Positions 42,610-53,373 of a stretch of 64,000 nt of DNA are shown piece after piece; the first letter of the stretch is position 1, and each line of letters starts with the position of its first letter. The notes under the pieces were generated by a model, which saw only the letters and a program-made list of their open reading frames with translations, was not told the origin of the DNA and searched no databases. Location of the stretch: positions 21,192,501 to 21,256,500 of the forward strand of contig JAWQUS010000027.1 in the NCBI GenBank assembly GCA_036365455.1, read 5' to 3'. The DNA is from Macrosoma leucophasiata (lineage: Eukaryota; Arthropoda; Insecta; Lepidoptera; Hedylidae). Made by a program: the position numbers and the translations under genes.

Positions 42610-43026
42610 TTTTGTTATTATGGCATCGCTATTACGCATATTGCCAGTGTCAAGTAAAACGATATTTCATATTTATTTAAGCAGCGTAAAAGGTAGTATA
42701 ATATAGTCATCAAGTATAATATGGAAGTATCAAGTTTATAAGTTATCAAGTATAATATGTCAGACAAGTGAGTTACAATCAAGTTATTCGAGTAAAGCGA
42801 TGGCTACTTTACCAGAACATTTTACAATGAAGTTTTGGAGGCAACCTGAAAGGTCGTGTTTTCACACTGTTATTCTATTTCACTGTACATGGGCACTGTA
42901 ATAAACCTATATCAAACAAAATGCCACCAATTTTATCCAATATAAATTAAAAATACACCAAGAAAATGAAATAAAATAAGAGCACCATACCTAATAAGAG
43001 CCTCTTTCAAGGTTCCCGCCAAAACT
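42610..43026 (-). mobile_element. K element, copy 3, antisense
   Basis: T-run, TTATTATGGCATCGCTATTA, a centre with ATCAAGTATAATATG repeats, ending at the constant terminus GGTTCCCGCCAAAACTC. A TIR-element arm (TTCGTTCATCCAGATATGG) precedes it at 42540-42605, and a 13-bp hairpin lies at 43096-43131. Confidence 0.72.
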
Positions 43027-43258
43027 CCTTACGCATATTTGTAATCTAGAGAATAATATCCACTAGGTTGCCTGTCAAAAAATGGCAACAGCTAGCAACT
43101 CTTATAATAATAATAAATATTATAAGAGTTGATTTGAAGGTAAAAACCAAAAGAATACACTAAATATTGGCAGCTTGTGCTCCGTATGGCCTATAATACT
43201 CTAACGTCACACTATCTCATTTGTATGTGTCTCTCTAGATGAGAGATTTTTAAATCCC

Positions 43259-43470
43259 ACTTTACTGGTGGTAGAGTTCCAGTGTAGCTTGTGGGCTTAG
43301 GCACCACCACATTACCTAATTTATCTGCCCCTAAATGGCGGTGTTCAGCACTATCGTGTTCCGGTTAGATGATAATGTATGGCCCCGTAATAACTATCAT
43401 AGAGACAATAACTAAGGTCTCAGGGGTGGCAACGCATCTGCATTTTAACCTCGATCTTTGTGTGTCTATT
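43259..43470 (+). mobile_element. SINE-M, subfamily II, 3'-shortened
   Basis: CTTTACTGGTGGTAGAGTTCC to CGATCTTTGTGTG, located 160 bp before the ACE exon. Confidence 0.8.
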
Positions 43471-43504
43471 TTCACCATAACACATGCAAGTGAAAAATTT
43501 TAAA

Positions 43505-43612
43505 ATGGACTTCGATAGCCCCGTTAGTTGAGCGACTGGACTAGTAAGCCTAGTGGTCGCTGATTCAAAGTCCCGCTTGAAGTCAATTTTATCTTTCCGT
43601 ATTTTAAGGCAT
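43505..43612 (+). mobile_element. SINE-T abutting the ACE acceptor site
   Basis: GACTTCGATAGCCCCGTTAG, the T-arm-like CTGATTCAAAGTCC and CTTGAAGTCAATTTTATCTTTCC. Its T-rich 3' end lies only ~15-20 bp from the AG at 43627-43628. Confidence 0.65.
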
Positions 43613-43628
43613 TCTTTTATTGTTGCAG

Positions 43629-43769
43629 ATACTTCGTCAGCTCAGTCTTGCAGTTCCAGATCCACCGAGCCCTCTGCGAGAGAACCGGACAGTTCATACC
43701 TGGCGACCCTTCTCGGGCCCTGCACAAGTGCGATATCTATCGCAACCCTGAAGCTGGTAGGATATTGAC
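43629..43769 (+). CDS. Ance: ACE (peptidase M2) exon, third from the 3' end
   Basis: Internal exon of an angiotensin-converting enzyme, a zinc dipeptidyl carboxypeptidase that trims peptide C-termini outside the cell. The acceptor is TTGTTGCAG before 43629 and the donor is GTGAGT at 43770. The exon has 1 base, 46 full codons and 2 bases, so it is open in one frame. The translation opens [16 protein letters not shown] and later carries LHKCDIY, the M2 signature downstream of the zinc site. By homology to human ACE, the first Tyr is the transition-state-stabilising Tyr and the split codon before it would be the chloride-binding Arg. The two Cys residues match the conserved C-terminal disulfide, but the loop between them is 17 residues against about 11 in mammalian ACE. 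The preceding exon with HExxH was not found. Family assignment is firm; the paralogue is uncertain. Confidence 0.93.
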
Positions 43770-44348
43770 GTGAGTATCATTTTGGATTCTACTAGCTTTT
43801 AACCATGTCTTCGTACGTGCAAATTCCGGATCACTTCCTTCAAAACTCATACCAAATTCAAATGCAAAACATGTTCGGAGAAAATGAAAAAAAGATGTAT
43901 TTTTTTTTCATTTTCGCCGAACTTTTACCTTGTAAGGTAAAACAGCAAAACATTATTTAGGGAACCTAAAATTGTAATTTACATTTACATTACCGTCATT
44001 TTCTCCTGAACCCCGTATATTGCTAATAGGTATATACTCCGATCACAGGCTCTGCCACAGGAGCAGCACTGTGCTACTCATAGTATGTTTTTTTTTTGCT
44101 ATTAAGTATGATATATATTATTTTTTTGTTTCTATTAGTATTTTATATATATATATATTGTGTGTCTAACATACTCCAGGAAACTTCCTCAAAATGGATA
44201 AATCCCAACAGTGCTTAGCTCTTGATCCGGGGATCAAACACTCAAAATATGGGAAAAAGCTCAATATTGCTCCTAAAGGCAATAATGATGCAGTAGTAAT
44301 GCAGTACTGTACTGACACTTCACGAAGCTCTTTAAATCTATACTTAAC

Positions 44349-44450
44349 AACCCGGTTAGTCCAGCTTTGTTAGACGACCGTTTGATTCGAAGGGTCGCGA
44401 GTTCGATTCCCGTCCTGGGCAAATATTTGTACGGCCTACCAAGCCAGCCA
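44349..44450 (+). mobile_element. SINE-G head
   Basis: ACCCGGTTAGTCCAGC, CGAGTTCGATTCCCGTCC and AAATATTTGTACGGCC; truncated after ~100 bp. Confidence 0.65.
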
Positions 44451-44819
44451 AGCCAAGAGACTAAGCAATTGATTTTTATAATATATATAGATAAATTTTT
44501 AATGTTCTGATTATACTAAACGAAGGTATAAATTTTGCTTCAAAACACCATAACTACAAATGGGATGGCAGGCGAAGGTCGCAAGCATGGCACGACAGCA
44601 CCGCTCACATACCGCGCACCAGGAAATCCTGTTCCATGGACGCTGTGCTGTTGTCTCACGAACTGCTCGCGATTGCGGCTCATGGGGGGCTTTTGTAATT
44701 TGACGATCAATGTTAGGATTTTAATTCTCCCAGCATACCGGACAAATCTTAATGATTTTTGGTTTGCTGTTGTACATATTTTGTCAACCAATCAACAAAT
44801 CATTTTGATTGGTTTAAAG

Positions 44820-45108
44820 CAGTGATTCCCAAAGTGGTCTATATCGACCCCTGGGGGTCTATGACAACCTGAAAAACGTCAGCGAAAAATAAATTTGGGG
44901 TCCACGAAATGATAATGGGGTCCACGATAATGGATCTCAACACATATCACATCAACTGATAGTACCAATCGACTCGATGGGGGTCTACGAGGCATGAATA
45001 AAATTGGAAATATGGGAATGTGATATAAATGTAGCAAGGACGGGGGTCCACAGAAACCACAAAAAAATTGTAAAGGGTCTACAAGAAAAAATAGTTTGGG
45101 AACCTCTG
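44820..45108. mobile_element. hAT-type MITE, 289 bp, 8-bp target duplication
   Basis: CAGTGATTCCCAAAGTGG at the left and the mirror of CAGAGGTTCCCAAACTA at the right are classic hAT ends. GTTTAAAG flanks at 44812-44819 and 45109-45116. Internal GGGGTC(C/T)AC repeats; no transposase. Confidence 0.92.
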
Positions 45109-45156
45109 GTTTAAAGATATAAACATTGCAAAGTGGTGAACAGTTCACATTCACTT

Positions 45157-45258
45157 CGGTAGCTTAGTGGGAAAGCGGCTGGACTGGTTATCCTGAGGTC
45201 GCCGGTTCGATTCCTGCCCGAAGTCAAATTTTTCTTTCCATTTTTTCTTTAATTTCTT
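45157..45258 (+). mobile_element. SINE-T with a good tRNA-like head
   Basis: ACTTCGG pairs with CCGAAGT over 7 bp. Box A TAGCTTAGTGGGAAAGCGG and box B GGTTCGATTCC are present. Then AAATTTTTCTTTCCATTTTT. Too short and tail-fused to be a functional tRNA gene. Confidence 0.75.
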
Positions 45259-45934
45259 AAGTTCACATTCAGTTCAGAAATACCAGATAAGTAGGTACAT
45301 TTTTTTTTCTATAGTAAGTAATTATTAAATTTTACTGAAAGGATTTTATCAATCCGATATTTTTGATCCGAGTTTTCTTCTTGTTAGAAATTCTTACTAC
45401 AATATTTCTATGAAAAATACAAAATCTTTTATTTTTTAAAAATAGATAAGATGTCCTCCTTTCACAATAGATGGTAAATACGGTAATTACGAAGATAAAC
45501 ATCGTCAGACCACTAAGTACCTACTTGGTGCCTGTTTCCCGATTAAACTACATATTTTGCAATAGTCTGCAACTAAGAAATAAAATTACCGAATTATTTA
45601 TTCGAAAATTATCACTGAATGATATTAAAAAATATAATATTAAACATTCTTTTTTAAAACTAGGTACTTGCTCACAGAGATATCAAAATAAAAATAAACA
45701 ATTTAAATAATACTCGAGTTAAGAGATAGTTATCCTAATCCACACTTACTGAACGGATGGGCGATGTGTGAATAAAAAAAAAGAAAATAAAGCTTAACGC
45801 ACACAATTGCCGTGCAGTCTGCACTGACGGAAGTGTCCACTTGGCGTAAGGGCATCATGCGGGCTGAGAGTTGATAGCTCGCCGTTTCTAATGCGTGCTG
45901 TTATAGATTATTAACGAATGATTCGCTTAACCCA

Positions 45935-47024
45935 CTTAGGGCTTGTCCACAAGACCACGTTATAATTTCATCAACGTGAAACAGTACGGTGTCTCGGCGC
46001 GGCACGTTGACGTTACATGCTTATACATTTCACTCCGACGACGTCTGACGCGTTGTTGACATTGACGTGACGTGACGTGAATGAAATGAACGGTATTAGC
46101 AAGTCACGTCAACCTCGCCATGAAATAACGCGTCGAACGTCGTCGTCAGCTGTACATTATTTGGGGGCTATACGGTCACTCAATTGATGTTTCATTGTTT
46201 TTTTTTGTGTAATGGAAGTGGTAAACAAGCATTCAGTTCACATTGATGTTAAGTGAGGACTGCAGCCTATAGACACCTACACAAAGACCAAGGTCAAAAA
46301 AAGACCAAAGGTCAAAATGCAGATGCGTTACCACTCCTGAGGCCTAAGGTGTTATGTCTCTGTGCCGGAAATTACAGGGCCATACATTAAAGATAAGATA
46401 TGTTGATGTTTTAAGGATAAGATACAAAGGATGATAGCTGGGAGTGACGCGTTGAGAATCGCTCAGTGATCTGAGTTGAGACAGTAGAAGACAATTATGT
46501 AAGACCATATACCCGTATTTTCACTCGTTCACACGAGCATACTGTTGTGGTAAAAAGTAAAAATACGTAAAAACATAAAGACAAAAACGAGTAGTTGGTT
46601 ATAGAGATAAGGGTACGAATATGTATTGTATTAGAATAAATAATACTCCCAAAATAGTTATGTTAGGACGATGGTTGAACGGGTGGCATTGTCCATTCAC
46701 GGCCGAGGCCTATAACTGAAAAGTGGGCCAGCTAGGCCCGTGGGAACCCCGAGTAGGCTAGGGGTCGGCTGTTAAACGCCATCTTGAATTTAGTATAACC
46801 AGTCTGACGCTGCCGCTGCGCCTTGAACAAAAATATCGTTACCAGCAGAATCGAATACCTCTTGTGAACGAAGCGTAACGTTACATCATCGTGACGTACG
46901 TTTTTACGACACAGTAACGTAAATTATTTGAATTAGTACGTCACGTCAATATGCAACGACGCGACGTCCGGTCCACGTTGTCGCAACGAGATGTGTTGTT
47001 GAATACTTGTGGACAAGCCCTAAG
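45935..47024. mobile_element. 1.1-kb non-autonomous TIR transposon
   Basis: The 19-bp end CTTAGGGCTTGTCCACAAG is perfectly mirrored at 47006-47024. Subterminal sequence is rich in GACGT/ACGTCA repeats on both sides (46040-46090, 46880-46960). No transposase frame. An antisense SINE-M fragment sits inside at 46192-46388. Confidence 0.8.
46192..46388 (-). mobile_element. SINE-M 3' part inside the TIR transposon
   Basis: TTTTTTTTGTGTAATGGAAG to AATTACAGGGCCATACATTA, with a small duplication of GACCAA(A)GGTCAAAA. Confidence 0.85.
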
Positions 47025-47216
47025 GATGTGTGGATCAGTCATTTTTTATACTTTGTATCGGGTTGGTGACCGGCGTGCGTACTATTTAGGAATACTAGTT
47101 GTGAACGTACGAAGGGAATGGGAGGTCAATTTAAAAATATTACATTTTATGTCATCGTAGGTAAATAATCAAATCATATTTTTAACACCGAATTTCGGTC
47201 TCGACGGACAATCTTT

Positions 47217-47500
47217 GTTTATATAATGATGGTGGTAAACAAAGATACAGTTCCGATTGATGTTAAGTGATGACTGCAGCCTATAGAAACCCACACAAAG
47301 ACCAAAGGTCAAAATGGAGACGCGTCGTCATCCCTGAGAACTGCGTAGTTTTCTGTGACAGTTATTACGGGGCAAAACATTACCATCTACCCGGAACATG
47401 ACAGTGCTGAACACTACCATTTAGCGGCAGATAGATTAGGTAATGCGGTGGTGCCTACGCCCTCGAACTCCTACATTGGAACTCTACCACCAGTAATTGT
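47217..47500 (-). mobile_element. SINE-M, subfamily II, full length
   Basis: TTTATATAATGATGGTGG to GGAACTCTACCACCAGTAAT. Confidence 0.85.
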
Positions 47501-47548
47501 AAGGATATCGCTATATCTACATATTAGATTTGCTAAGTATATTATGTT

Positions 47549-47862
47549 TAACTGCCTCAGTAGCCTAGTGGTAGCAGGCCACTATTACTACGCTGGGGTC
47601 CTGGGTTCGATTCCCAGGTCGGGGTCTATTAGAGATAAGGGTGTAAAATCCTTTATCTTTGGTTTATTCAGATTTTTCCATTTTATGGAAGTTTCCCAGT
47701 ACCTCGGAGTTTGGTAATGTGCCCGGAGATGACAGTAGGCTCGCCACCTGTTACATGGGCCAAAACGTAACCGGCGAATCGTGGGTGTTTGCATGTATGC
47801 TTGAATGCATGCATTTACCTCGACTACCCCTTCGGAGATTACAAGTGTGAAGTTACTAAGTA
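47549..47862 (+). mobile_element. SINE-B, full length
   Basis: The head CTGCCTCAGTAGCCTAGTGG (A box) and CTGGGTTCGATTCCCAGG (B box) lead to a body and GATTACAAGTGTGAAGTTAC. It fits a tRNA-derived SINE without poly(A). Confidence 0.88.
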
Positions 47863-47971
47863 TATTATTATAGTATTATTCGAATTTCGACAGTCGGATT
47901 TGGGACTAAGGTAGACTTAGGCGGTAAAGTGACTGGGTTAGTCATAGTATTGGTTTATTATTATTATTATA

Positions 47972-48062
47972 GTGAAGGTAGATGAGGCACGAGAGGTTTG
48001 TCTAACATAACACTCTCTGCCTACCCCGTTAGGGACCTGGCGTGAAGATACATACATACATA
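47972..48062 (+). mobile_element. Family R LINE tip with internal deletion
   Basis: GAAGGTAGATGAGGCACGAG, then a jump to CACTCTCTGCCTACCCCG and GGCGTGAAGATACATACATA. Confidence 0.75.
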
Positions 48063-48094
48063 TTATAGTGATCTGGGTCAAGTCCCGCCCAAAG

Positions 48095-48280
48095 TCAATT
48101 TTTTGACGTAATGACGTCTTATCAATCGATGAACGCCGGCTGCACGTACGAAATAATGTCACGCTCCACCCGAGCTGAGCGTGCAAGCGAGAGCGAGGAA
48201 TACGCGACAGAGAGGCACGGTCGGCCTGAGCGTTTATCCTGTGACGCAGGTCTACTTATGACATTATCACGTAAAATTAT
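48095..48280. mobile_element. TIR MITE, TGACGT..ATGACGTC type
   Basis: TTTTTTGACGTAATGACGTC at the left is mirrored loosely by ATGACATTATCACGTAAAA at the right; GC-rich centre. It resembles 58655-58830. Confidence 0.5.
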
Positions 48281-48587
48281 CGTTTTCACCAACATTTTTT
48301 TTATAATAATAGTAAAATAAGTTTAAATATATTTACAGTTCTCACTTTAAAAAAATACTTTAATTATTGAGTCTCAAACACAAAAACAAATAAAGTCATG
48401 GGCAATATGCTTACACAAACACATTAGAACTTCAAACGTTACACAGCCATACAAAAGCCCACAAATATTAAGGTATTAAACGAATTTGTTAACACACAAA
48501 ATATAGTAGGAATATTGGAGTTGAAATAAAATAAAATTAGGTTCACAGTCGTGTTTGATGAGTCTGTATCAATTTGGCATTTGATCA

Positions 48588-48589
<2 letters not shown>

Positions 48590-48638
<49 letters not shown>

Positions 48639-48646
48639 TGCAATTG

Positions 48647-48691
<45 letters not shown>

Positions 48692-48695
48692 AATC
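48590..48695. repeat. Double (AT)n microsatellite in palindromic frame
   Basis: Two long (AT)n runs are separated by AAATTGCAATTGATTT; AATCAATTG follows the second run and mirrors CAATTGATT. Very high slippage and cruciform potential. Confidence 0.9.
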
Positions 48696-48699
48696 AATT

Positions 48700-48945
48700 G
48701 CTGTTCTTTAGTCTCGCTAGAAACTCGAGAACGGCTGGACCGAAATGGCTAATTTTGGTTTGAAATGATTTTTGGAAGTCCAGGGAAGGTTTAAAAGGTA
48801 AGAAAATATGAAGACATTGAAGGGAAATAGCCACAATTTCGTTTTCCATAAAGTTCATTATTCATTATTCCAATCCGTGTCTATCAAATCTTTGACACAT
48901 TATTTCATTCTGAGGCAATACGAAATTCGCCGGGTCAGCATTTTT
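48700..48945 (-). repeat. Short interspersed repeat, fuller copy of 19994-20190
   Basis: TTTAGTCTCGCTAGAAACTC, GGCTGGACCGAAATGGCTAA and ATACGAAATTCGCCGGGTCA, the reverse of the 'CTAGCTGACCCG' repeat. Confidence 0.6.
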
Positions 48946-49154
48946 TTAATAATTAAAAAACATAACAATTAGTGATTTTTCAGTAATCTTGGGAACTCTA
49001 CGGATCGAAATTTAAATTTTGTAGTTTGCTGGGGTTTTTTTTTATCATTGTGTTTAGTTGTTGATTAGTATACGTATTGTGTATATCGATTTTGAATTAA
49101 AATCTGTAAGGTTTAAGTTTAATTTGAAAGGAGCAAAACACTGCTTTTATTTAG

Positions 49155-49335
49155 TAGCAGGGTTCTTTTTACTAGTAACTCTACTTGGTACTCTGCTAAG
49201 CGAATAACTATAATTATAGCGACCATTTTCTTTTCTTTTCTTTTATATGAGGTAATTAAACAATTTGAAAATGATGATACTTTTGTTAAATGTTATTATA
49301 AAATATATTGATTGTAATCAAATATATCTTTTAAA
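49155..49335. repeat. Repeat shared with 12034-12235
   Basis: AGCAGGGTTC...CTTGGTACTCTGCTAAGCGAAT and TTTTCTTTTATATGAGG. Confidence 0.5.
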
Positions 49336-49444
49336 TTACTATTATTAGATATAACAACTCAAAAGAGTTTATTTGAAAGAAAGATTTTTCAGTAATTTGC
49401 ATATTTTTATTTCAAAAATGGAAAGAGGAATTCGCTCGGACGCG

Positions 49445-49545
49445 GACTTCGGTAAAAGCGGCTGGACTGGCTACCCTAAGGTCACAGGTTCAATTTCTGT
49501 CCGAAATCAAAATTTTCCTTGCATTATTTCTTTAATTTCTAATTT
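49445..49545 (+). mobile_element. SINE-T, diverged
   Basis: GGACTTCGGTAAAAGCGGCTGG, ACAGGTTCAATTTCTGTCCG and AAATCAAAATTTTCC. Confidence 0.6.
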
Positions 49546-49933
49546 TAAATTAACAGTTGAATTTGATTGAATTTTCAGTTCAAGTCCAGAGTGAAATAGA
49601 TACATATCAAGTTTTGTATCTATTTTAATCAGGACTTGAACTATTTTTAGGATTATCATCATTAGCATATTCTGGAATATTCAAATTAAATTTCAAAAAC
49701 GGTAACAGCCATCGTGTAGCTCCCGCTAAAACATAAGAACATTAATCATTACACAACGCAAACGCAAGCAAATCCAACACGGATATTTATTCGGAACATA
49801 ATCTGCGAGACATTTTCATAAATTCCCAACATCCAACATTGCAACAACACGGTATACAAAATCATTGGTTTGCAGTCCATTTTCGTTAGGGTTATCAACT
49901 TCTACTTTGAAATATTAATTCTTGCACTCATAA

Positions 49934-50406
49934 AAAGGAGATGTTGCGAGCTCGGCTCTGGTTCGTACACGTCCTCAAAAAATAAGTAAATTAAAGAAGA
50001 ATCCGAAAAAAATACAATTAATTTATTCAAAAATATATTTTAGAGTTACAACCACATTTAATTCAAACCATTTTATCATTTTCAACTATGTTAAACATGG
50101 CGGCGATACAGCCGACACTTGGGATCAATCGATTTCGATAGTATTTATATAATACTTTTTTCTCCAAGTACTATATAATCAAAATACAATTTAAAAAATG
50201 AAAATGTCAAAATGACTTCGCCCGCCATATTCGCCATGTTGGTTTTGAGTTGCAATTCTAACTGCAAATAATATTTTGTAATTGCAAACAAAGCTAAATA
50301 AGTGAAAATATGCAGTAAAAAACGTTTTTATATTGATTTTGCCTGTTTAATGATATTATGTACAATACATGGCCGGAGGTCCATACATTTTTGCAACATC
50401 TCCTTT
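49934..50406. mobile_element. 473-bp TIR element (AAAGGAGATGTTGC ends)
   Basis: The 14-bp terminus is perfectly mirrored at 50393-50406. The subterminal CGAGCTCGGCTCTGGTTCG recurs inverted at 54081-54161. No transposase. Confidence 0.75.
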
Positions 50407-50504
50407 ACGCAGATAAATATATTTGCATTAAAACACACAGTATAAGTACTCACACCTGTTAGTTTCTTTACGAAACACTCAGGATTCTTACATTAACAAA
50501 AATT

Positions 50505-50660
50505 TAGTCTAAGGAATCGGCGTGCGTGTGGGTATGAAGAGAATTGATGAATGTAGAAGAAGCACGAGAGGTGTGTCAGGACCGGGATATCTGGCGCTCC
50601 ACACTCTCTGCCTACCCTGTAGGGGAATTGCCGTGAAAATACATACATACACACATACAA
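50505..50660 (+). mobile_element. Family R LINE 3' fragment
   Basis: AGTCTAAGGAATCGGCGTGC to CTCTCTGCCTACCC and the ACATACATAC tail. Confidence 0.75.
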
Positions 50661-50908
50661 ATATTTACACGATAGCTTGTACCTCAATGAAAAAGATGAG
50701 GATATATTTATACATTTATTTTAGGTACAAGCAGCTCTTAAGAATCGTTAAAAATAATAAAATATATTGTCATTAACACAGTATTTTTTTTAAACAGTAA
50801 CATTTATAACTAATTCAATAAAACAATGAGAGTAGCTTAAGTTGATTTTGATTATCAATTAAAATCTATTTGACTATCCAGTTGGTGACGAACGTTTGAA
50901 AAGATCCC

Positions 50909-51038
50909 CGTACCGTATTTATATGGCCTACAAGTATTTGTTTCGGGTCTGGATGTTTTTGCATGATGTGTCGTGTGTGAACAACGGCACCCATGACATA
51001 GGCTTATACCCAATGTGGGGCTGTGAGTGTAAGCTTAT
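50909..51038 (+). mobile_element. SINE-G 3' half
   Basis: TATGGCCTACAAGTATTTG, TTTCGGGTCTGGATG and GGGGCTGTGAGTGTAAGC. Confidence 0.7.
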
Positions 51039-51042
51039 TTTA

Positions 51043-51222
51043 TACTAGTGGCTCGCCCCGGCTTCGCTTGGATACAATGAATGTAATGTAACTTATATCA
51101 CTCAGTGAAGATCTCTAGGTGAAAGAATTTTTTAAATCGGTTTAGTAGTTTTTGTGTGCATATTTTACAAACATATACACAAAATACAAATGTTTCCTCT
51201 TAATAATATTAGTATAGTTTTT
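51043..51222 (+). mobile_element. Helitron-like short repeat
   Basis: ACTAGTGGCTCGCCCCGGCTTCG to TAATATTAGTATAG. The following 51225-51650 is AT-rich and unassigned. Confidence 0.45.
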
Positions 51223-51654
51223 TTTTTAATCAGGGAAATGTTTACAGCAGTTCTGTAGTGACAACCCTAAGTTCGGCCTACTATCGTATTGTTACAATTA
51301 CATAATGTTTACACGAGCCTCCGTTTCATAGTGGCGTATTCATGCACCATTGGATTATTTTTGGATACGATTTTTTCGTAACACACACTATTTTTTTTAC
51401 CGCAGTAAATATTATATTGCAAACTTTACAATTTTTTGCAAATATTAACCACGTGTCATTTTTCACCCACAGTAGGTATCATATTGCATGCTTTGATTTC
51501 AAGGGACCTTATTTTTTACAACACATATTGCAATGAAGCTGTGAGAGAGCAGCTGTATATAACTAAAATAGTATTTTTGTGGAAAATCTTTAATTATGTG
51601 TGATCTATATAGACACCTAAGCAATTATATGAACATAAACGCAATAAAAGACTT

Positions 51655-51800
51655 TGAACTATCAGCCCTTGGCCCAGCCAACTAACTACCGCTGCAATCA
51701 CCAATCCAGACGCCAAGCGTGGCGATAATAGCATATTCCTCTTATGGGAGACTTTGGTCCAGTGGAGGACTGTATTTTGCCTCATATGATGATGGAAATA
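51655..51800 (+). repeat. Family E repeat (CCAAGCGTGGCGAT)
   Basis: CTACCGCTGCAATCACCAAT, CGCCAAGCGTGGCGATAATA and GTCCAGTGGAGGACTGTATT, then ATGATGATGG. It matches 55525-55780 and, partly, 37395-37480. The CCAG(C/T)(A/G)GTGG and ATGATGATG tail is RTE-like. Confidence 0.55.
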
Positions 51801-52351
51801 AAACAATAAGAGGAATGTTTTTTCCGTTAAGGTAACGGCACGAAAGGCGAACTTTAAATGTCTGTGGAACTTTTAACTGACGTAATAAAAATAGAGCAGC
51901 AAGATGAAATACAAATAAAGATAACAAAATTGGACTATAACAGGATATTTACGAGAATAATGTCCCTAAAGTCGGAGTCAACTGTAAGACGGCGCCGAAT
52001 TTTCTTTTATACCGTTATTATCCAGAAAACACATCTTTCGGCTGATTTAATAACGATGAGGACAGATCTACCTGGCTATCTCAAATGCCATTTTGGTACA
52101 GCGTCTAGTAATCCTGTTTACAAAACGCACAGCGACCACAGGCAACCTATATGCGGCGACGATAATCGGCCGCAAATGTAAAAGTCCATTTGGATGGACG
52201 TGACTCCAACGGTTCCTAATTACAGGCGCTGTAGGAAGCTGGTTGTGGGTCGCTTGCGAAAACGCTCCGAGCTGCGTGCCGCGCTCAAACATATCGATAG
52301 TGATAAAATGTCGCGTGGCATATTTTGCTATTTATATGGTAGTAAAACGAA

Positions 52352-52560
52352 TCTCAAATGGCAGTGGGTAAAGCACATAGCTCGAACTGACGGCCGTTGG
52401 GGCAGAGGAGTTCTCGAATGGCAACCGCGTACCGGAAGACGAAGCGTAGGCAGGCCTCCCACAAGATGGACCTACTATGGAAGGGCGGCCCAGGACCGTT
52501 GTGGTAATCTTTAGGGGAGGCCTTTGTCCAGCAGTGGTCTGTATTTTGCTTCATAATTAT
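52352..52560 (+). mobile_element. RTE-clade LINE (family H) 3' end
   Basis: The LKWQWVKHIARTDGRWGRGV frame, then WQPRTGRRSVGRPPTRW. The 3' UTR is CCAGCAGTGGTCTGTATT and the tail ATGATGATGG. Confidence 0.8.
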
Positions 52561-53118
52561 GATGATGGAAGTAAAACAATAACGGCAAGCGGCGCAGCGG
52601 GGCTCGCTCGGTCGGCCGAACTTGATTGGTTTCGATCTCTCACAGGTCACATCACATCTCTGCTACACAAAGCTCACATCTCCTCTCCGCTATACTTCTT
52701 CTCTCCGCTATGGTGGAAATACCTGCCAGCTTTGCAGCATATCTCCTCTCATCTCCTCTGCTCTCCGCTGTAGTGAATACCGGGCCTAACGTTTTAATTT
52801 TCAAGCTTTTTTACTACAATGACAACATAACATCATTTTAGCGCTGCAGAACGTAGTCCAGCTTTTATCTATTGAACTCGTCTTATGTAATGGCCATCGA
52901 GATTCGATCTGTTTCGCCGTAAACGATATTTAAATGCTCTCCTCTATCTCACTTTGATATATGACTGTATTAAATTAAATGTGTTTGATAGTTATGTTGT
53001 TTATACATTTGTCTATGTTGTATTTTGTCACAAACTGGCTGATAAGTATAGTTCAGATTGATGGTAGCTGAATACTGAAGCTTAAAGACAGTCAGGTATA
53101 CGACTACCTTGACTATTA

Positions 53119-53290
53119 ACTTACTTAATGGAGGTGTCAAACAAGCATGCAGTGCACATTGATGTTAAGTGATGACTGCGGCCTATAGACACTTACACAA
53201 AGACCAGAGGTCAATATGCAGCTGCGTTGCTACCCCAGAGATCTTAGTTGCTATGTCTCTATGATAGGTTATTACAGGGCCATAAAGTAT
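53119..53290 (-). mobile_element. SINE-M 3' part, subfamily II
   Basis: AATGGAGGTGTCAAACAAGC to TTACAGGGCCATAAAG. Confidence 0.75.
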
Positions 53291-53373
53291 GTATGTTTGT
53301 AACGTTTTCACATAAAAACTACTATACTGATTTCAAAAATTCTTTCACCGTTCAAAAGGTGCATATTCGCTGG

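Noticed and set aside
1..43628. Upstream ACE exons, including the HExxH catalytic exon
   Set aside because: I looked for HEMGH-type codons and for an exon ending in the matching phase and found none. A translated search with a full insect ACE would settle it.
44535..44825. Overlapping open frames on both strands
   Set aside because: No motif on either strand; the right end runs into the hAT MITE target site.
45157..45228. tRNA gene on the + strand
   Set aside because: The 7-bp acceptor stem is convincing, but the anticodon and T stems have mismatches and the SINE-T tail follows directly.
47553..47625. tRNA genes at SINE-B heads (also 60640-60695 and 63625-63697)
   Set aside because: Each is fused to the ~240-bp SINE-B body and repeated many times.
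48551..48763. 70-codon frame made of Tyr-Ile repeats
   Set aside because: It is a translation of the (AT)n microsatellite.
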